From Ereboglobus sp. (GTDB lineage: Bacteria > Verrucomicrobiota > Verrucomicrobiia > Opitutales > Opitutaceae): a stretch of 64,000 nt of DNA. The stretch covers positions 1 to 64,000 of the forward strand of contig JARKRC010000022.1 in NCBI GenBank assembly GCA_029974595.1, given 5' to 3'. The position numbers were made by a program, and so were the translations under genes. The notes beneath the pieces were generated by a model. That model saw only the letters and a list, made by a program, of their open reading frames with translations. It did no database searches and was not told where the DNA came from. Shown piece after piece: positions 28,425 through 37,532 of the stretch. Every line of letters begins with the position of its first letter. The first letter of the stretch is position 1.

Positions 28425-30542
28425 AACATCCAGCTTTGCCCAGAAGTTGCGCCCGGGTTCATTGACGCGCGTGGTTTGCACGAAACCGGAAATCATGCTG
28501 CCTGCGCGGCTGATGTGCTCGGCGTAGGCCTTATCGAAAAGGTTATCAACACCTGCCGACAAACGGACGTATTTTCCGAAACGGCGGCTCGCATTGAGTG
28601 ACACGACCGCGAAACCCGGCGAGGCGCCGATGTCCTGCCCGGCGATGTTGCCTTGATTCGCCGCGACGCGATTTTGCGCGGCGACTGCGCGGAATAATCC
28701 GCCCGCCGACCAATTCACCGTCGCATACGCCAGCGCGACCCGGCCCTCGAACGGCGGCATTTGCGCCAGCGGCAGCGCATCGGTGTCGTTTTCACCGCGC
28801 AAGTAAGCGGCGGATGCATCGAGCTTCCAATGTTCGGTGATCCGCCATGCAAACGACACTTCTCCGCCGAAGGTGCTCGCGTCCACATTGCGCGTGATCG
28901 TGGCCGGGCGCGTGCCCATCATGCCGGATGGCTTTGCGACGTTTGATTGCACGAGGATGTAGTCGGATATGTCCGCCGCAAAAATGGAAGCCGACGCCTG
29001 CACGGAGCCGCGGCGCCAGAGCGCGCCGAGGTCGAGTTGTACCGTGGTTTCGGACTTCGTATCGAAGGCGCTGACACTTGCCGCGCTCTCATTGGAAAAA
29101 AGCTCCCAGTAATCGGGAAAGCGTTGTACGGCGCCGATTCCGGCAAAGAGCGTGAGCGGTTGTTTTCCCTCGCCGAGATCGCGCTCGTAACGGGCGAATC
29201 CGCTGGCGAGATTGTCGCGGCGCGCCTGATCCGCGGTCGGGTTTGGCACGGTGCTCATCATCGAAACGGAGACGGTCTGACGAAAGTCCTCGGCCTTCCA
29301 CGCGTCGAGCCGCGTGCCGGCAATCAGGCGGCTGGCAGGCGCAAACGCCCATGTGCCCTCGGCGAAAAGACCGTATTGATTGAAGGCGGCATTTTTTTCA
29401 CGAGCCATGTTTTCGTAGGGCATCATCGGCTCGTTCATGGTGGAGCGGCTGGTGTGTTTGTTGCGTTGCGTGTCCGCGCCGATGGTGACGGTGAACGAAC
29501 CCGCCGGGGCGAGCGTCACTTGCGCGAGGCCGCCGGCGGTCACACGCTCGGGATTGGAGGCGGACGGATTGGGCATCATCATCGAGGGCGTGAAGGGGCG
29601 CAGCGAGTAGTTGTCCATGACGTGGTCGACATGGTTGTAATACCAGCGCGCCTCGACTCGCGTGATGAACGGCGTGAGTCCGTCGCGACGAAAACGCAGC
29701 CCGTAGTTGACGCGGTCAAACTTCGCGCCGTCCATCATGCGGTCGGCGTAAGCGGCCTCGCCGTTGCTGCGCGCGCCGGTCAGTTCGACGGAGGTGCGCG
29801 CGTCGGGCGTCCACGCCAGCGAGGCGTTGGCGCTCCAGCGGTCATAGGCGGAATGCACGGCGTTGCCGTTGCCGTCTTCATAGTTGTCGGCGCGCGTCCA
29901 CGTGGCCGTGGCGCGCGCTTGGACGAGCGCGTTTCCGGCAAGCACGTCGCCGAGCCCGTCAATGCGGCCAAAGCTCGCGCCGGTGAGCGAGGCGGTGACA
30001 TCGGCGGCGGGCGAGTGGAACCGTTTCAAGTCGCGCTCGAAAAGCACGACGCCTGCCGAATTGCCGGGACCGTGAAGAACCGTCTGCGGGCCCTTGATGA
30101 CGGTGACGCGGTCGTAAGCCGTCGGAAAAACGTACGCCGTGGGCGGATCCATGCGGGAACCGCAGCCGCCGAGGATATTCTCGCCGTCGAGCAGGATGCC
30201 GAGGCGCGAGCCGGCAAGGCCGCGCAACACGGGATCGCCATCGGTGCCGCCCTTCCGGACGACGGAAAACCCGGCGATGTTTTTCAGAATATCCGCGCCG
30301 TCGCTTGCGGGCACGGGTTGCGCGGGAGCGCGCGGATCGGTTTCGACAACGAGCGGCTGCGTTGTGCGCGCGGCTGTGACGACGTAGGGTTCGAGCGCGA
30401 CCGGCCCGTCGGCGGACGTGGATGCTTGCGCGCCGTCCCGGGCGGCGCTTTGGGCGCCGAGGACCGCGGGCGTCAGGGCGAGGATAACAAGGATGCGTTT
30501 GAGTTTGGATTCAGATTTGGTCTTGAAAAAATTGGTTTGCAT
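28416..30542 (-). CDS. TonB-dependent copper-type receptor (OprC-like)
   Basis: The 708-aa outer-membrane receptor has a signal peptide, a plug with PYVVTAARTTQP as probable TonB box region, and a beta-barrel ending in Phe (AKLDVSF). The plug contains GGCGSRMDPPTAYVFP, the hallmark of OprC/NosA copper receptors. Methionine-rich loops are frequent (FTPSMMMPNPS, MNEPMMPYENM, VSMMST, SGMMGTRP), as expected for Cu(I) or Cu(II) capture. Import of copper or a copper chelate is the likely role. A small Cys-motif protein is encoded upstream. Two palindromes lie within 65 bp of the start. Confidence 0.88.
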   Translation of the reverse strand: MQTNFFKTKSESKLKRILVILALTPAVLGAQSAARDGAQASTSADGPVALEPYVVTAARTTQPLVVETDPRAPAQPVPASDGADILKNIAGFSVVRKGGTDGDPVLRGLAGSRLGILLDGENILGGCGSRMDPPTAYVFPTAYDRVTVIKGPQTVLHGPGNSAGVVLFERDLKRFHSPAADVTASLTGASFGRIDGLGDVLAGNALVQARATATWTRADNYEDGNGNAVHSAYDRWSANASLAWTPDARTSVELTGARSNGEAAYADRMMDGAKFDRVNYGLRFRRDGLTPFITRVEARWYYNHVDHVMDNYSLRPFTPSMMMPNPSASNPERVTAGGLAQVTLAPAGSFTVTIGADTQRNKHTSRSTMNEPMMPYENMAREKNAAFNQYGLFAEGTWAFAPASRLIAGTRLDAWKAEDFRQTVSVSMMSTVPNPTADQARRDNLASGFARYERDLGEGKQPLTLFAGIGAVQRFPDYWELFSNESAASVSAFDTKSETTVQLDLGALWRRGSVQASASIFAADISDYILVQSNVAKPSGMMGTRPATITRNVDASTFGGEVSFAWRITEHWKLDASAAYLRGENDTDALPLAQMPPFEGRVALAYATVNWSAGGLFRAVAAQNRVAANQGNIAGQDIGASPGFAVVSLNASRRFGKYVRLSAGVDNLFDKAYAEHISRAGSMISGFVQTTRVNEPGRNFWAKLDVSF

Positions 30543-30561
30543 GGGTGTCTGACGGCTTGGT

Positions 30562-30606
30562 GTTCACATGAACGGGCCCGCGCGTCCGTATTCACGCAAT
30601 GAATAC
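30562..30606 (-). promoter_or_regulatory. pair of palindromes upstream of the copper receptor
   Basis: GTTCA-CA-TGAAC (30562-30573) and GTATTCA-CGCAA-TGAATAC (30588-30606) are both perfect inverted repeats sharing TTCA...TGAA. They lie 20-64 bp before the receptor start, in the gap after the small Cys protein gene. They are candidate operators for a metal-responsive regulator, though no such regulator is adjacent. Confidence 0.4.
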
Positions 30607-30680
30607 AACGTGACTGCGCGCAGAGCCCGGCCCGCGGGCGGATGACAAAGGTTCCCCGCCGCGCGGAGCGGCCTTATATA

Positions 30681-31076
30681 TCACGACAAACCATGCAGCC
30701 GCGGCGGCGGCACGGGCGGAGCATCGCCGCGCTCATCCGGCAACCGCGCGTCGGGCGCGCGTTCCGTTGCGATCGCGGCGGGCGCCGCGCTTATCCCGCA
30801 ATGCGAGAATTGGCAGATGAGCACGATTTTGCCTTTCGCGGCTTCGGGAATCGGCAGCTGTTGCTGCTGTTCCTGCTCCCTGGCGGTTTTGATCGCCTTG
30901 CACAACCCGCACATTTCGCCGCTGAAAGTTTTCTTCGCGGCCTCGGAAATTTCCATGGTTTGCGCGTTGTTCGCAAACATCCGCCCCCAGGCGACCACCT
31001 GCAACACATCCCACTGCGCTCCCGTGGCCAGAAGCCACGTGAAAAGCACGAGTGGAAGTTTGAGCCATTGCGGCAT
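30681..31076 (-). CDS. small secreted or membrane protein with Cys motifs next to copper receptor
   Basis: I do not recognise a named family for this 131-aa protein. It has an N-terminal hydrophobic segment (residues 4-30) that could be a signal or anchor. Then come FSGEMCGLCKAI and LICQFSHCG, giving Cys pairs and a His that could bind metal. The last 30 residues are Pro/Arg-rich. Its position directly upstream of an OprC-like receptor suggests a periplasmic copper-handling role, which is inference from context only. Confidence 0.6.
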   Translation of the reverse strand: MPQWLKLPLVLFTWLLATGAQWDVLQVVAWGRMFANNAQTMEISEAAKKTFSGEMCGLCKAIKTAREQEQQQQLPIPEAAKGKIVLICQFSHCGISAAPAAIATERAPDARLPDERGDAPPVPPPRLHGLS

Positions 31077-31107
31077 GTGGAAAGGGGAACCGGCGCGGGC
31101 TGTTCGC

Positions 31108-32022
31108 TTACACCAGCGTTTTCACGAGCGTTTCGCGGTCGCCCGGGAGCAAATCCATCGGGGCGATCTCCGGCATCGTGTAGGCGCCGGGCTGCAGGCG
31201 GAGCGCAGCCGCGCGCGCGCACGACACCATGATCTGGGCCGTCAGCGCCGGATTGTTGATTTTCATGTTGAATTCGAGCAGCTGGTTCTGCGTGCGTCCG
31301 CTCACGCCCTTGCGAACCATGTTCACGCCGTGCCCCATGTCCTTGAGGGCATCGATGCTCTCTACCTGAAACACCCGCGTGTCGTCCTTCGCAAAATACT
31401 CGTCGGCCTTGATCGCTTTTTCGACGGCGGCAAACTTCGCGCCTTTTTCCAGCTCCACATACACCATGCGGCGGTGCACGCCGGTGCCGGTCGGGATCGT
31501 CATGGAAAGCGCATCGCGCACGCCCTTCTTCGATTTCGCGCAGACGGAGTGCCCCATGCTCATGCCGGGGCCGAAATTGGTGTAGGTGATCCCCTTCGGC
31601 GCCATCGCGAGCATGAGTGCGCGGATCATCGAATCGCTGCCCGGATCCCAACCCGCGGAAATCACCGCGACGCTGCCCGCCTTCCTGCCCGCCGCATCGA
31701 ACGACTGGCGCAATTTCCACAACTGCTCCCCGTGAATGTCAAAACTGTCCACGGTGTGAATCCCGCGCTTCAAATACAGCGGCGCCGTTTCCGGGATGCT
31801 GCGCGTCGGCCCGCAAAGGATCGCCGCGTCAACCTTGCCCAGCTCTTCGACATCGGACACCACTTTCACGCCCGCAAGCTCCGGCGGCACGTCGCCGGCC
31901 TTGACCGAGCCGGCGCGGCGCACCACGCCCGCCAGGGTCATATCGGGCGCCTCGCGCACCGCATCGACCGCAAAGCGTCCGATATTTCCGTAACCAACGA
32001 CTGCGATATTGAGAGTTTTCAC
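31108..32022 (-). CDS. ddh: meso-diaminopimelate D-dehydrogenase
   Basis: With a GTG start at 32022 this is a 304-aa NADP enzyme that makes meso-2,6-diaminopimelate in one step from tetrahydrodipicolinate. The Rossmann start is LNIAVVGYGNIG. The blocks CGPTRSIPETAPLYLKRG, TVDSFDIHG, SAGWDPGSDSM and NFGPGMSMGHS are strongly characteristic. It feeds both lysine and peptidoglycan synthesis. A GTG three codons further upstream is equally possible. No dap genes adjoin it. The protein otherwise looks full length. Confidence 0.92.
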   Translation of the reverse strand: MKTLNIAVVGYGNIGRFAVDAVREAPDMTLAGVVRRAGSVKAGDVPPELAGVKVVSDVEELGKVDAAILCGPTRSIPETAPLYLKRGIHTVDSFDIHGEQLWKLRQSFDAAGRKAGSVAVISAGWDPGSDSMIRALMLAMAPKGITYTNFGPGMSMGHSVCAKSKKGVRDALSMTIPTGTGVHRRMVYVELEKGAKFAAVEKAIKADEYFAKDDTRVFQVESIDALKDMGHGVNMVRKGVSGRTQNQLLEFNMKINNPALTAQIMVSCARAAALRLQPGAYTMPEIAPMDLLPGDRETLVKTLV

Positions 32023-32130
32023 AAGGGTCACGCATACAGCAAAAACGCCGGTTTCGTCACGCGGGAAAACAGCCCGCCCGCCCACAATTATTTTTCAAAA
32101 TAGCCCGCGCATTTTTCATAAGAAAGGCAC

Positions 32131-32166
32131 AAAAAAGCCCCCCGCGAAATTGCAGGGGGCTTTTTT
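32131..32166 (-). terminator. intrinsic terminator, bidirectional shape
   Basis: AAAAAAGCCCCC (32131-32142) pairs with GGGGGCTTTTTT (32155-32166) around GC-rich and A-containing loop bases. T-runs appear on both strands, so it can act in both directions. It lies 33 bp after the stop of the FKBP gene on the minus strand and insulates the dehydrogenase. Confidence 0.85.
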
Positions 32167-32198
32167 GTTTCAGGCTGGAAGCCTCTTTTCCAAAAACT

Positions 32199-32990
32199 TC
32201 AATTTGCGGCGGCTGGCGCAGCGGGCGCGGGGGCCGCTTCAGGAGCGGGGGCTTGCGGCGGGATGATTTCGAGGAGTTCGACTTCAAACACCAGCGTCGC
32301 ATAAGGGGGAATCGACGGGGGCGGGCGCTCGCCATAACCGAGCTCGGAGGGAATGTAGATTTTGATTTTGCCGCCCTTGTTGATCTTCTGGAGGCCCTCG
32401 GTCATGCCGGGGATCACGCCGCCGAGGGGAAACTCGGCGGGTTCGCCGCGCTTGTAGGAGCTGTCGAATTCCTTTCCGTCGACGAGCGTGCCCGCGTAGT
32501 TGATCTTCACGGTGTCGGCGGCGGTCGGGACGGGGCCTTCGCCGGGCTTGATGATCTCATACACGACGCCGCTGGGAAGGACGACAACGCCGGGCTTGGC
32601 CTTGATTTCGGCAAAGAACTTTGCGGATTCCTCGTCGGCCTTGGCTTTGGCCTTGGCTTGATAGGCCATCTGGCGGCTCATGAGCACGCGTTCCATGTCG
32701 CCGCGGATTTTTTCCTGGTCATAGGGGGCGGCCTTGCCTTCGACGGCGAGGCGCGCGCCCTTCATCATGGCATCGATGAATGCGGGCGTCGGTTCGAGTT
32801 CGGCGACGGGCATGCTCGAGGCCATGTACCAGCCGAGCATTTCGAAGATTTGGTCGTCCGTGAACTGCGGCGCGGCGGGCGCGGCGGCTTCGGGGGCGGC
32901 AGCCGGAGAGGCTGCGGCCGGTTGAGCGCGGAGACCGGCAGCGGATGCAAGCGCCAGCGCGAAAACGATTGTGAGGTGTTTCAATTTCAT
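32199..32990 (-). CDS. FKBP-type peptidyl-prolyl isomerase, periplasmic (FkpA/Mip-like)
   Basis: The 263-aa protein has a signal peptide (about residues 1-22), an Ala/Pro-rich linker, and an N-terminal helical dimerisation region typical of Mip and FkpA. The FKBP domain (about residues 135-245) shows VKINYAGTLVDGKEFDSSYKRG, FPLGGVIPGMTEGL and PSELGYGERPPPSIPPYATLVFEVELLEI. It should help fold periplasmic and outer-membrane proteins. A second Ala/Pro-rich tail follows the domain. It has its own terminator. Confidence 0.93.
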   Translation of the reverse strand: MKLKHLTIVFALALASAAGLRAQPAAASPAAAPEAAAPAAPQFTDDQIFEMLGWYMASSMPVAELEPTPAFIDAMMKGARLAVEGKAAPYDQEKIRGDMERVLMSRQMAYQAKAKAKADEESAKFFAEIKAKPGVVVLPSGVVYEIIKPGEGPVPTAADTVKINYAGTLVDGKEFDSSYKRGEPAEFPLGGVIPGMTEGLQKINKGGKIKIYIPSELGYGERPPPSIPPYATLVFEVELLEIIPPQAPAPEAAPAPAAPAAAN

Positions 32991-33136
32991 GCGGATGGAA
33001 TGGTGACAGGATATATGGAAAACGGCTTTTTCATTTGGTGCCGTGATTTATGCGGGTCTGGATGCAGAAGCTGCGCGGAAATGGCAAAACTATTCCTTGC
33101 CGTCGTCATCGGAAAGAAGGGGCGCAGGGCTGTTTT

Positions 33137-34318
33137 TCAGAAAAATTTCTTCGCCTTGCCGAAAAATCCCTTCGATTCGGGCCCGACCGGATCGCCCATG
33201 GCCTGGGCGAACTCTTCGAGTTTTTTGCGTTGCTCGGCATTGAGCGATGCGGGCACTTCCACCTGCACGCGCACGAGCATGTCGCCGTGCGAGTTTTTGT
33301 GGCGCAGGTTGGGCATGCCCTGCCCTTTTATGCGGAAGATTTTTCCCGTGTGCGTGCCGGCGGGAATGGTCAGCGAGCCTTTGCCGAAAAGCGTCGGCAC
33401 CTCGATGGAGCCGCCGAGCGCGGCAAGCGTGAACTTGATCGGGATTTCGCAAAACAGGTCGTCGCCCTGGCGCTGGAATATCTGGTGCTCGGCCACGGAA
33501 ATATCGACGTAGAGGTCGCCTGCGGAACCGCCGTTCACGCCGTCCTCGCCGTTGCCGTGGGAGCGCAGTCGCGTGCCGTTGTCCACGCCGGGCGGGATTT
33601 TCATGTGGACGGTGGTGTTTTTTTGCGTGCGGCCCTCACCGCGGCAGGCGCTGCACGGCTTCTCGATTTTCGTGCCGGAGCCGCCGCAGGTCGGGCATGT
33701 CTGCGTGAAGGTGAAGATGCCGCCCGAGCGCCGCACTTGTCCCGCGCCGCGGCAGGTGGGGCATGTGACACGTTTCGTTCCGGGCTCGGCGCCGTTGCCG
33801 TGGCAACGGTCGCAGCGCATGGCTTTGCGAAAGGTGATGTCCCTTTCGACGCCTTTTGCGGCTTCCTCAAGCGTGATTTCGAGCTCGTAGCGCAGGTCGG
33901 CGCCGTCGCGGCTGCCGTCGTCGTGCCCGCCGCCCCGGTGGCGTCCGCCGCCAAAAAAGGTTTCGAACACATCGCCGCCCATGCCGCCCCCGCCCATGCC
34001 GCCGAAGACTTCGTTGAAGATGTCGCGCGCGTCGTGGAATCCGCCGAAGCCGCCGCCTCCACCGAAACCGCCGGGGCCGCCGCCGCCGCCCTGCTGGAAT
34101 GCGGCGTGCCCGTAGCGATCGTAGGCCGCGCGTTTCTGCGGGTCCTTGAGCACTTCGTAGGCCTCGGAGACTTTTTTGAACATCTCCTCGGCTTCCTTGT
34201 TGCCGGGATTTTTGTCCGGATGGTATTGGACGGCCTTTTTGCGATAGGCCTTTTTCAGGTCATCTTCAGAGGCGTTTTTTTCGACGCCGAGCAAACTGTA
34301 ATAATCTTCCTTGGCCAT
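33137..34318 (-). CDS. dnaJ: chaperone DnaJ
   Basis: The 393-aa co-chaperone starts with the J-domain (residues 4-70) including the HPD motif (QYHPDKNPG). A Gly/Phe-rich linker follows, then four CxxCxGxG zinc motifs ([32 protein letters not shown]) and the C-terminal substrate-binding domains. It stimulates DnaK ATPase and hands over unfolded proteins. It lies 87 bp downstream of grpE. DnaK is not in this window. Confidence 0.97.
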   Translation of the reverse strand: MAKEDYYSLLGVEKNASEDDLKKAYRKKAVQYHPDKNPGNKEAEEMFKKVSEAYEVLKDPQKRAAYDRYGHAAFQQGGGGGPGGFGGGGGFGGFHDARDIFNEVFGGMGGGGMGGDVFETFFGGGRHRGGGHDDGSRDGADLRYELEITLEEAAKGVERDITFRKAMRCDRCHGNGAEPGTKRVTCPTCRGAGQVRRSGGIFTFTQTCPTCGGSGTKIEKPCSACRGEGRTQKNTTVHMKIPPGVDNGTRLRSHGNGEDGVNGGSAGDLYVDISVAEHQIFQRQGDDLFCEIPIKFTLAALGGSIEVPTLFGKGSLTIPAGTHTGKIFRIKGQGMPNLRHKNSHGDMLVRVQVEVPASLNAEQRKKLEEFAQAMGDPVGPESKGFFGKAKKFF

Positions 34319-34405
34319 GTGGATGCGCCGCGCGGGATGCGGCTGGTGTGAAGTCTGTGAATGGAAAAAAAGGTGAAACGGCGGGCAATGAAAACCGGAT
34401 ACCGG

Positions 34406-35035
34406 TTATTGTTTTCCGGATTCCGCGGCATCCTGCGGTTTGCCGCTGGAAACAACGACGGAGGCCGGGCGCAGGACGCGCCCGTTGAGCGAGTAGCCCA
34501 CGCGGAAGACCTGCAGCACGCAGCCTTCGGCGATGTCCGCGCTGGGCTGCGTGGTGATGGCGTCCTCCTGGTGCGGGTCGAATTTTTCGCCGGGCGCGGG
34601 ATTGATTTCCTTGAGGCCGTGGTTGCCGAGCGTGGTTTTCAGCTGGGCGAGCACCATGGTCATGCCCTCGACGACATGAGCGACGTCGGTGCCGGGCTTT
34701 CCGGCAGCGTCGATACCGAGCGAAATGGCCTCGATGATCGGAAACATGTCCTCGAGCACGCGGCCCGCGGCGTATTGGCGGAGCTCGTCCTTTTCACGAA
34801 GCGTCCGGCGGCGGAAATTTTCGAGGTCTGCGACGGCGCGCACGTAGCGGTCGTAGTTGTCGGCGGCCTCTTTTTTGGCGGCGGCGAGTTTTTCCTCGAA
34901 CTGCGCGGTCTGGTTCTTGGCGGCGGCCTCGGGGCCGGGCACGGCCTGGGGGGCAGGCGCCGGCCCGGTGGCGGACGGAGCCGGCTGCCCGGTGGCGGCC
35001 TCGGGTTTCTGGATGCTGTCTTTGTTCTCTGGCAT
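34406..35035 (-). CDS. grpE: nucleotide exchange factor GrpE
   Basis: The 209-aa protein has an extended Pro/Ala-rich N-terminus (about 40 residues), a long coiled coil (EEKLAAAKKEAADNYDRYVRAVADLENFRRRT), and the C-terminal beta domain with EKFDPHQEDAI and VLQVFRVGYSLNGRVLRPASVVVS. It releases ADP from DnaK. It precedes dnaJ on the same strand. I saw no CIRCE element upstream, so HrcA control is not supported. It carries all residues expected of the family. Confidence 0.96.
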   Translation of the reverse strand: MPENKDSIQKPEAATGQPAPSATGPAPAPQAVPGPEAAAKNQTAQFEEKLAAAKKEAADNYDRYVRAVADLENFRRRTLREKDELRQYAAGRVLEDMFPIIEAISLGIDAAGKPGTDVAHVVEGMTMVLAQLKTTLGNHGLKEINPAPGEKFDPHQEDAITTQPSADIAEGCVLQVFRVGYSLNGRVLRPASVVVSSGKPQDAAESGKQ

Positions 35036-35103
35036 GATTGTCTTGAAATGTTGGCGGCGCGGGCATTGCGCGCCCGCTTAAAAAGCTGAAAACGCTAACA
35101 AAA

Positions 35104-35133
35104 CAAAAGGGCTTCGCAAGCGAAGCCCTTTTG
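35104..35133 (-). terminator. intrinsic terminator after AsmA-like gene
   Basis: CAAAAGGGCTTCGC (35104-35117) and GCGAAGCCCTTTTG (35120-35133) are perfect arms. The tip must open for steric reasons, leaving a stable stem with A and T tracts at its base. It lies 24 bp beyond the stop of the minus-strand gene at 35158 and before grpE. Confidence 0.8.
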
Positions 35134-35157
35134 CGCAAGCATGAATGTGCGGCGCGG

Positions 35158-35994
35158 CTATTTCTTTTCCGCGGGCGGCGCTTCCTTTTTGTCCTTCGAG
35201 GGCACGAGCTTGTTGAGCAGGCTCTTGACGGCGCTGCCGGTCGCCTCCTCCGGATTGTCAATTACCTTGATGCCGCCCTTGAGCACGGAGTCCACGCTTT
35301 CGCCAAACTTGCCGGGAATCAGATCGGTGAGCTGGCTGCCAACGCCGAGGAGGCTCCGGGCCAGTTCCTTGGTCATGAACTGTTTCGGCTCGGTGATGTT
35401 TTCGTAGGTGTATGTGTAATTGATCACGTAATCGCGACTGGATGTCGCGCCGTCGGCGGTTTCGCTGGCGACAACGACTTTGCCGACGTTCACGTCGAGC
35501 CGCTTGATGAGGAAGTTCACCGGTTTCGAAGGCTCGGCGGGCTTGTCGGGCTGCGCCGGCGCGGTGCTTTCGCCCAGAATCCGGTTCGCAAAAAGCCCGG
35601 CGTTCGAGGGCCGATTGTTGTCGCGGCGCACGAGCGTGACCGACGGCAGGTCGAGCCTGGCGTTGTTCAGCACGATGCGATCCGAAAACAGCGAGAAGAC
35701 CGAAAGTTCGCCGTGCAAGGCGCGCAGATCAACAAAGCCCGGCGTCTTGAATTCCGAGGTCGGGTTGGTGATCACAAGGCCGTCGAGCACGAGATTCGTC
35801 GTGAACGGATTGAGCGAGAGTTTGTCGATCTTCACAGTGTAACCCGTGCGGCCTTCGATCTGGCTCTTCACGATCGGCTTCAGGAAGAAGAGACACACGA
35901 TGGCAACGAGCGCGACGCCCAGCACGCCGAGCCAGATGAGGAAGAGAAGGATCCGAGTGAGCAGGCTGCGTTTCTTTTTGTTTTCGTTGGACAT
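35158..35994 (-). CDS. AsmA/DUF748-like inner-membrane-anchored protein
   Basis: From the ATG at 35994 the 278-aa protein has a basic start (MSNENKKKRS), one membrane span at residues 11-38, and a periplasmic part that resembles the N-terminal repeat of AsmA/DUF748 proteins (GYTVKIDKLSLNPFTTNLVLDGL, VITNPTSEF). These proteins may carry lipids between membranes. The protein is short for the family and ends in a Lys/Pro-rich tail. An upstream extension to 36045 is rejected for lack of similarity. Confidence 0.75.
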   Translation of the reverse strand: MSNENKKKRSLLTRILLFLIWLGVLGVALVAIVCLFFLKPIVKSQIEGRTGYTVKIDKLSLNPFTTNLVLDGLVITNPTSEFKTPGFVDLRALHGELSVFSLFSDRIVLNNARLDLPSVTLVRRDNNRPSNAGLFANRILGESTAPAQPDKPAEPSKPVNFLIKRLDVNVGKVVVASETADGATSSRDYVINYTYTYENITEPKQFMTKELARSLLGVGSQLTDLIPGKFGESVDSVLKGGIKVIDNPEEATGSAVKSLLNKLVPSKDKKEAPPAEKK

Positions 35995-36124
35995 GATGCA
36001 ATTTGATTGAGGGCCTGACAATAGGGCGTGCTCGCGCAATCGCAAATGTAAATTGCGCGCAAGAGCGTCGCGATGGCGCGATCGCCCGACGGCGGACGAG
36101 CACGCACCGGGCGGACGTTATCGC

Positions 36125-37183
36125 CTACCGCAGCGATTTCATGTCGATCACGAAACGGTATTTCACATCGCTCCTGAGCATGCGTTCGTAGGCTTCGTTG
36201 ATCTGATCCATGCGGATCATCTCGATGTCCGCCGTGATGCCGTGCTCGCCGCAGAAATCGAGCATCTCCTGGGTTTCGCGGATGCCGCCGATCATCGAAC
36301 CGGACAGGCTCTTGCGCCCCATGATGAGGCTGAACGCCGCGACGGGCAGCGGTTTTTCCGGCGCGCCCACCAGGGTGATGTTGCCATCGACGGCGAGCAT
36401 CGCGAGGTAGGCGCCGATGTCGTGCTGCGCCGACACGCAATCGAGGATGAAATCAAACGTGCCCGCGTGCGCCTTCATTTCGCCGGCATTGCTCGAAACG
36501 ATGATCTCGTGCGCGCCGAGACGCCGGGCGTCCTCCTTTTTGGAGGGCGAGGTGGTGAAAACGACGACATGCGCGCCGAAAGCGCGGGCGAATTTCACCG
36601 CCATGTGACCGAGGCCGCCCAAGCCGACGATCCCGACTTTCCTGCCCGGCCCGACTTTCCAATGCCGCAGCGGCGAATACGTGGTGATGCCCGCGCACAG
36701 CAGCGGCGCGACGGCGGCGAGGTCGAGGTTTTCGGGAATGCGCAGGGCGAAGTGTTCGTGTGCGATGATATTTTCGGAATAGCCGCCGAAGGTCGGGCCG
36801 CCGATGACGGGCTCGGTCGCCATATAAGTGCCGATCATGCCCGGCGAATACTGCTCGTTGCCCGCGCGGCACTGCGGGCACGCGAGGTCGGCGCCGACCA
36901 TGCAGCCGATGCCGGCGAGGTCGCCCTCCTTGAACTTGGTGACCTTGGGGCCGACCTTTTTGATGCGGCCTACGATTTCGTGTCCGGGCACGGCGGGATA
37001 CTGGGTGAAACCCCATTCGTTGCGGGCGAAATGAATGTCGGAGTGGCAGACGCCGCAGTAGAGAATCTCGATTTGCACATCGTGATCGGTCGGCTCGCGC
37101 CGCGAAATGGACGCCGGAGCGAGCGGCTCTTTTGCGCCGCCGGCGGCGTAGGCTTTGACGGAATAGGCTCGTGGTGTGGACAT
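36125..37183 (-). CDS. NADP-dependent alcohol dehydrogenase, YahK/CAD type
   Basis: The 352-aa zinc-dependent medium-chain dehydrogenase is close to E. coli YahK: CGVCHSDIHFARNEWG, PGHEIVGRI, LLCAGITTYSPLRHWKVGPG, GLGGLGHMAVKFARAFGAHV, and a very YahK-like C-terminus (SGSMIGGIRETQEMLDFC, YRFVIDM). The catalytic zinc ligands (Cys, His-Glu) are intact. The structural zinc loop is not: the usual four Cys read as Asp, Cys, Cys, Ser in MVGADLACPQCRAGNEQYS. It reduces aldehydes to alcohols with NADPH. It is a single gene between repeat-rich DNA and the AsmA-like gene. Confidence 0.92.
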   Translation of the reverse strand: MSTPRAYSVKAYAAGGAKEPLAPASISRREPTDHDVQIEILYCGVCHSDIHFARNEWGFTQYPAVPGHEIVGRIKKVGPKVTKFKEGDLAGIGCMVGADLACPQCRAGNEQYSPGMIGTYMATEPVIGGPTFGGYSENIIAHEHFALRIPENLDLAAVAPLLCAGITTYSPLRHWKVGPGRKVGIVGLGGLGHMAVKFARAFGAHVVVFTTSPSKKEDARRLGAHEIIVSSNAGEMKAHAGTFDFILDCVSAQHDIGAYLAMLAVDGNITLVGAPEKPLPVAAFSLIMGRKSLSGSMIGGIRETQEMLDFCGEHGITADIEMIRMDQINEAYERMLRSDVKYRFVIDMKSLR

Positions 37184-37365
37184 GGATGCGGGTGCTTTCT
37201 GTTTTTTTGCGTGTTATGTTTTTATCCTCTCAAGCAATGAGGTGAGAGGATGATTAAAAGGGACAGGTCAATCAAGCTGTGGAATGCAATCGAAACGCCA
37301 GCTTGGAGTGCGCAGACATGTCCTGAAAATTACCCACAAGTTGGCGCAAAACTGCGAATGCCTTT

Positions 37366-37421
37366 CGTAGCGCAGGCTTCCAGCCTGCATTCCGGCAAGC
37401 AGGCTGGAAGCCTGCGCTACG
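37366..37421. repeat. 23-bp perfect inverted repeat
   Basis: The left arm 37366-37388 (CGTAGCGCAGGCTTCCAGCC then TGC) and the right arm 37399-37421 are perfect complements around a 10-nt spacer, ATTCCGGCAA. The arms have no mismatch. It would form a very stable cruciform or RNA hairpin. It sits in a 535-bp gap without a gene (37184-37718) next to other repeats. Likely a REP-type or mobile-derived element. Confidence 0.8.
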
Positions 37422-37446
37422 GCGCTGGCGCGGCAAACTCAACGGC

Positions 37447-37497
37447 TGCGTCCTTTGCGTCCTTTGCGTCCTTTTCCGTGCTTCCGTGTTTCCGTGA
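37447..37497. repeat. tandem repeats, 9-bp and 8-bp units
   Basis: Three exact copies of TGCGTCCTT (37447-37473) are followed by three 8-bp units beginning TTCCGTG (37474-37497). The array is part of the gene-free interval between the alcohol dehydrogenase and the MBL hydrolase. Such short arrays can change copy number by slippage. Confidence 0.75.
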
Positions 37498-37532
37498 TTT
37501 ATAAAACACAAACGGCATTGCGCGGAAAGAGG

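Noticed and set aside
35036-35103. A CIRCE heat-shock operator upstream of grpE
   Set aside because: No inverted TTAGCACTC/GAGTGCTAA pair is present; only an isolated AACGCTAACA-like string is seen.
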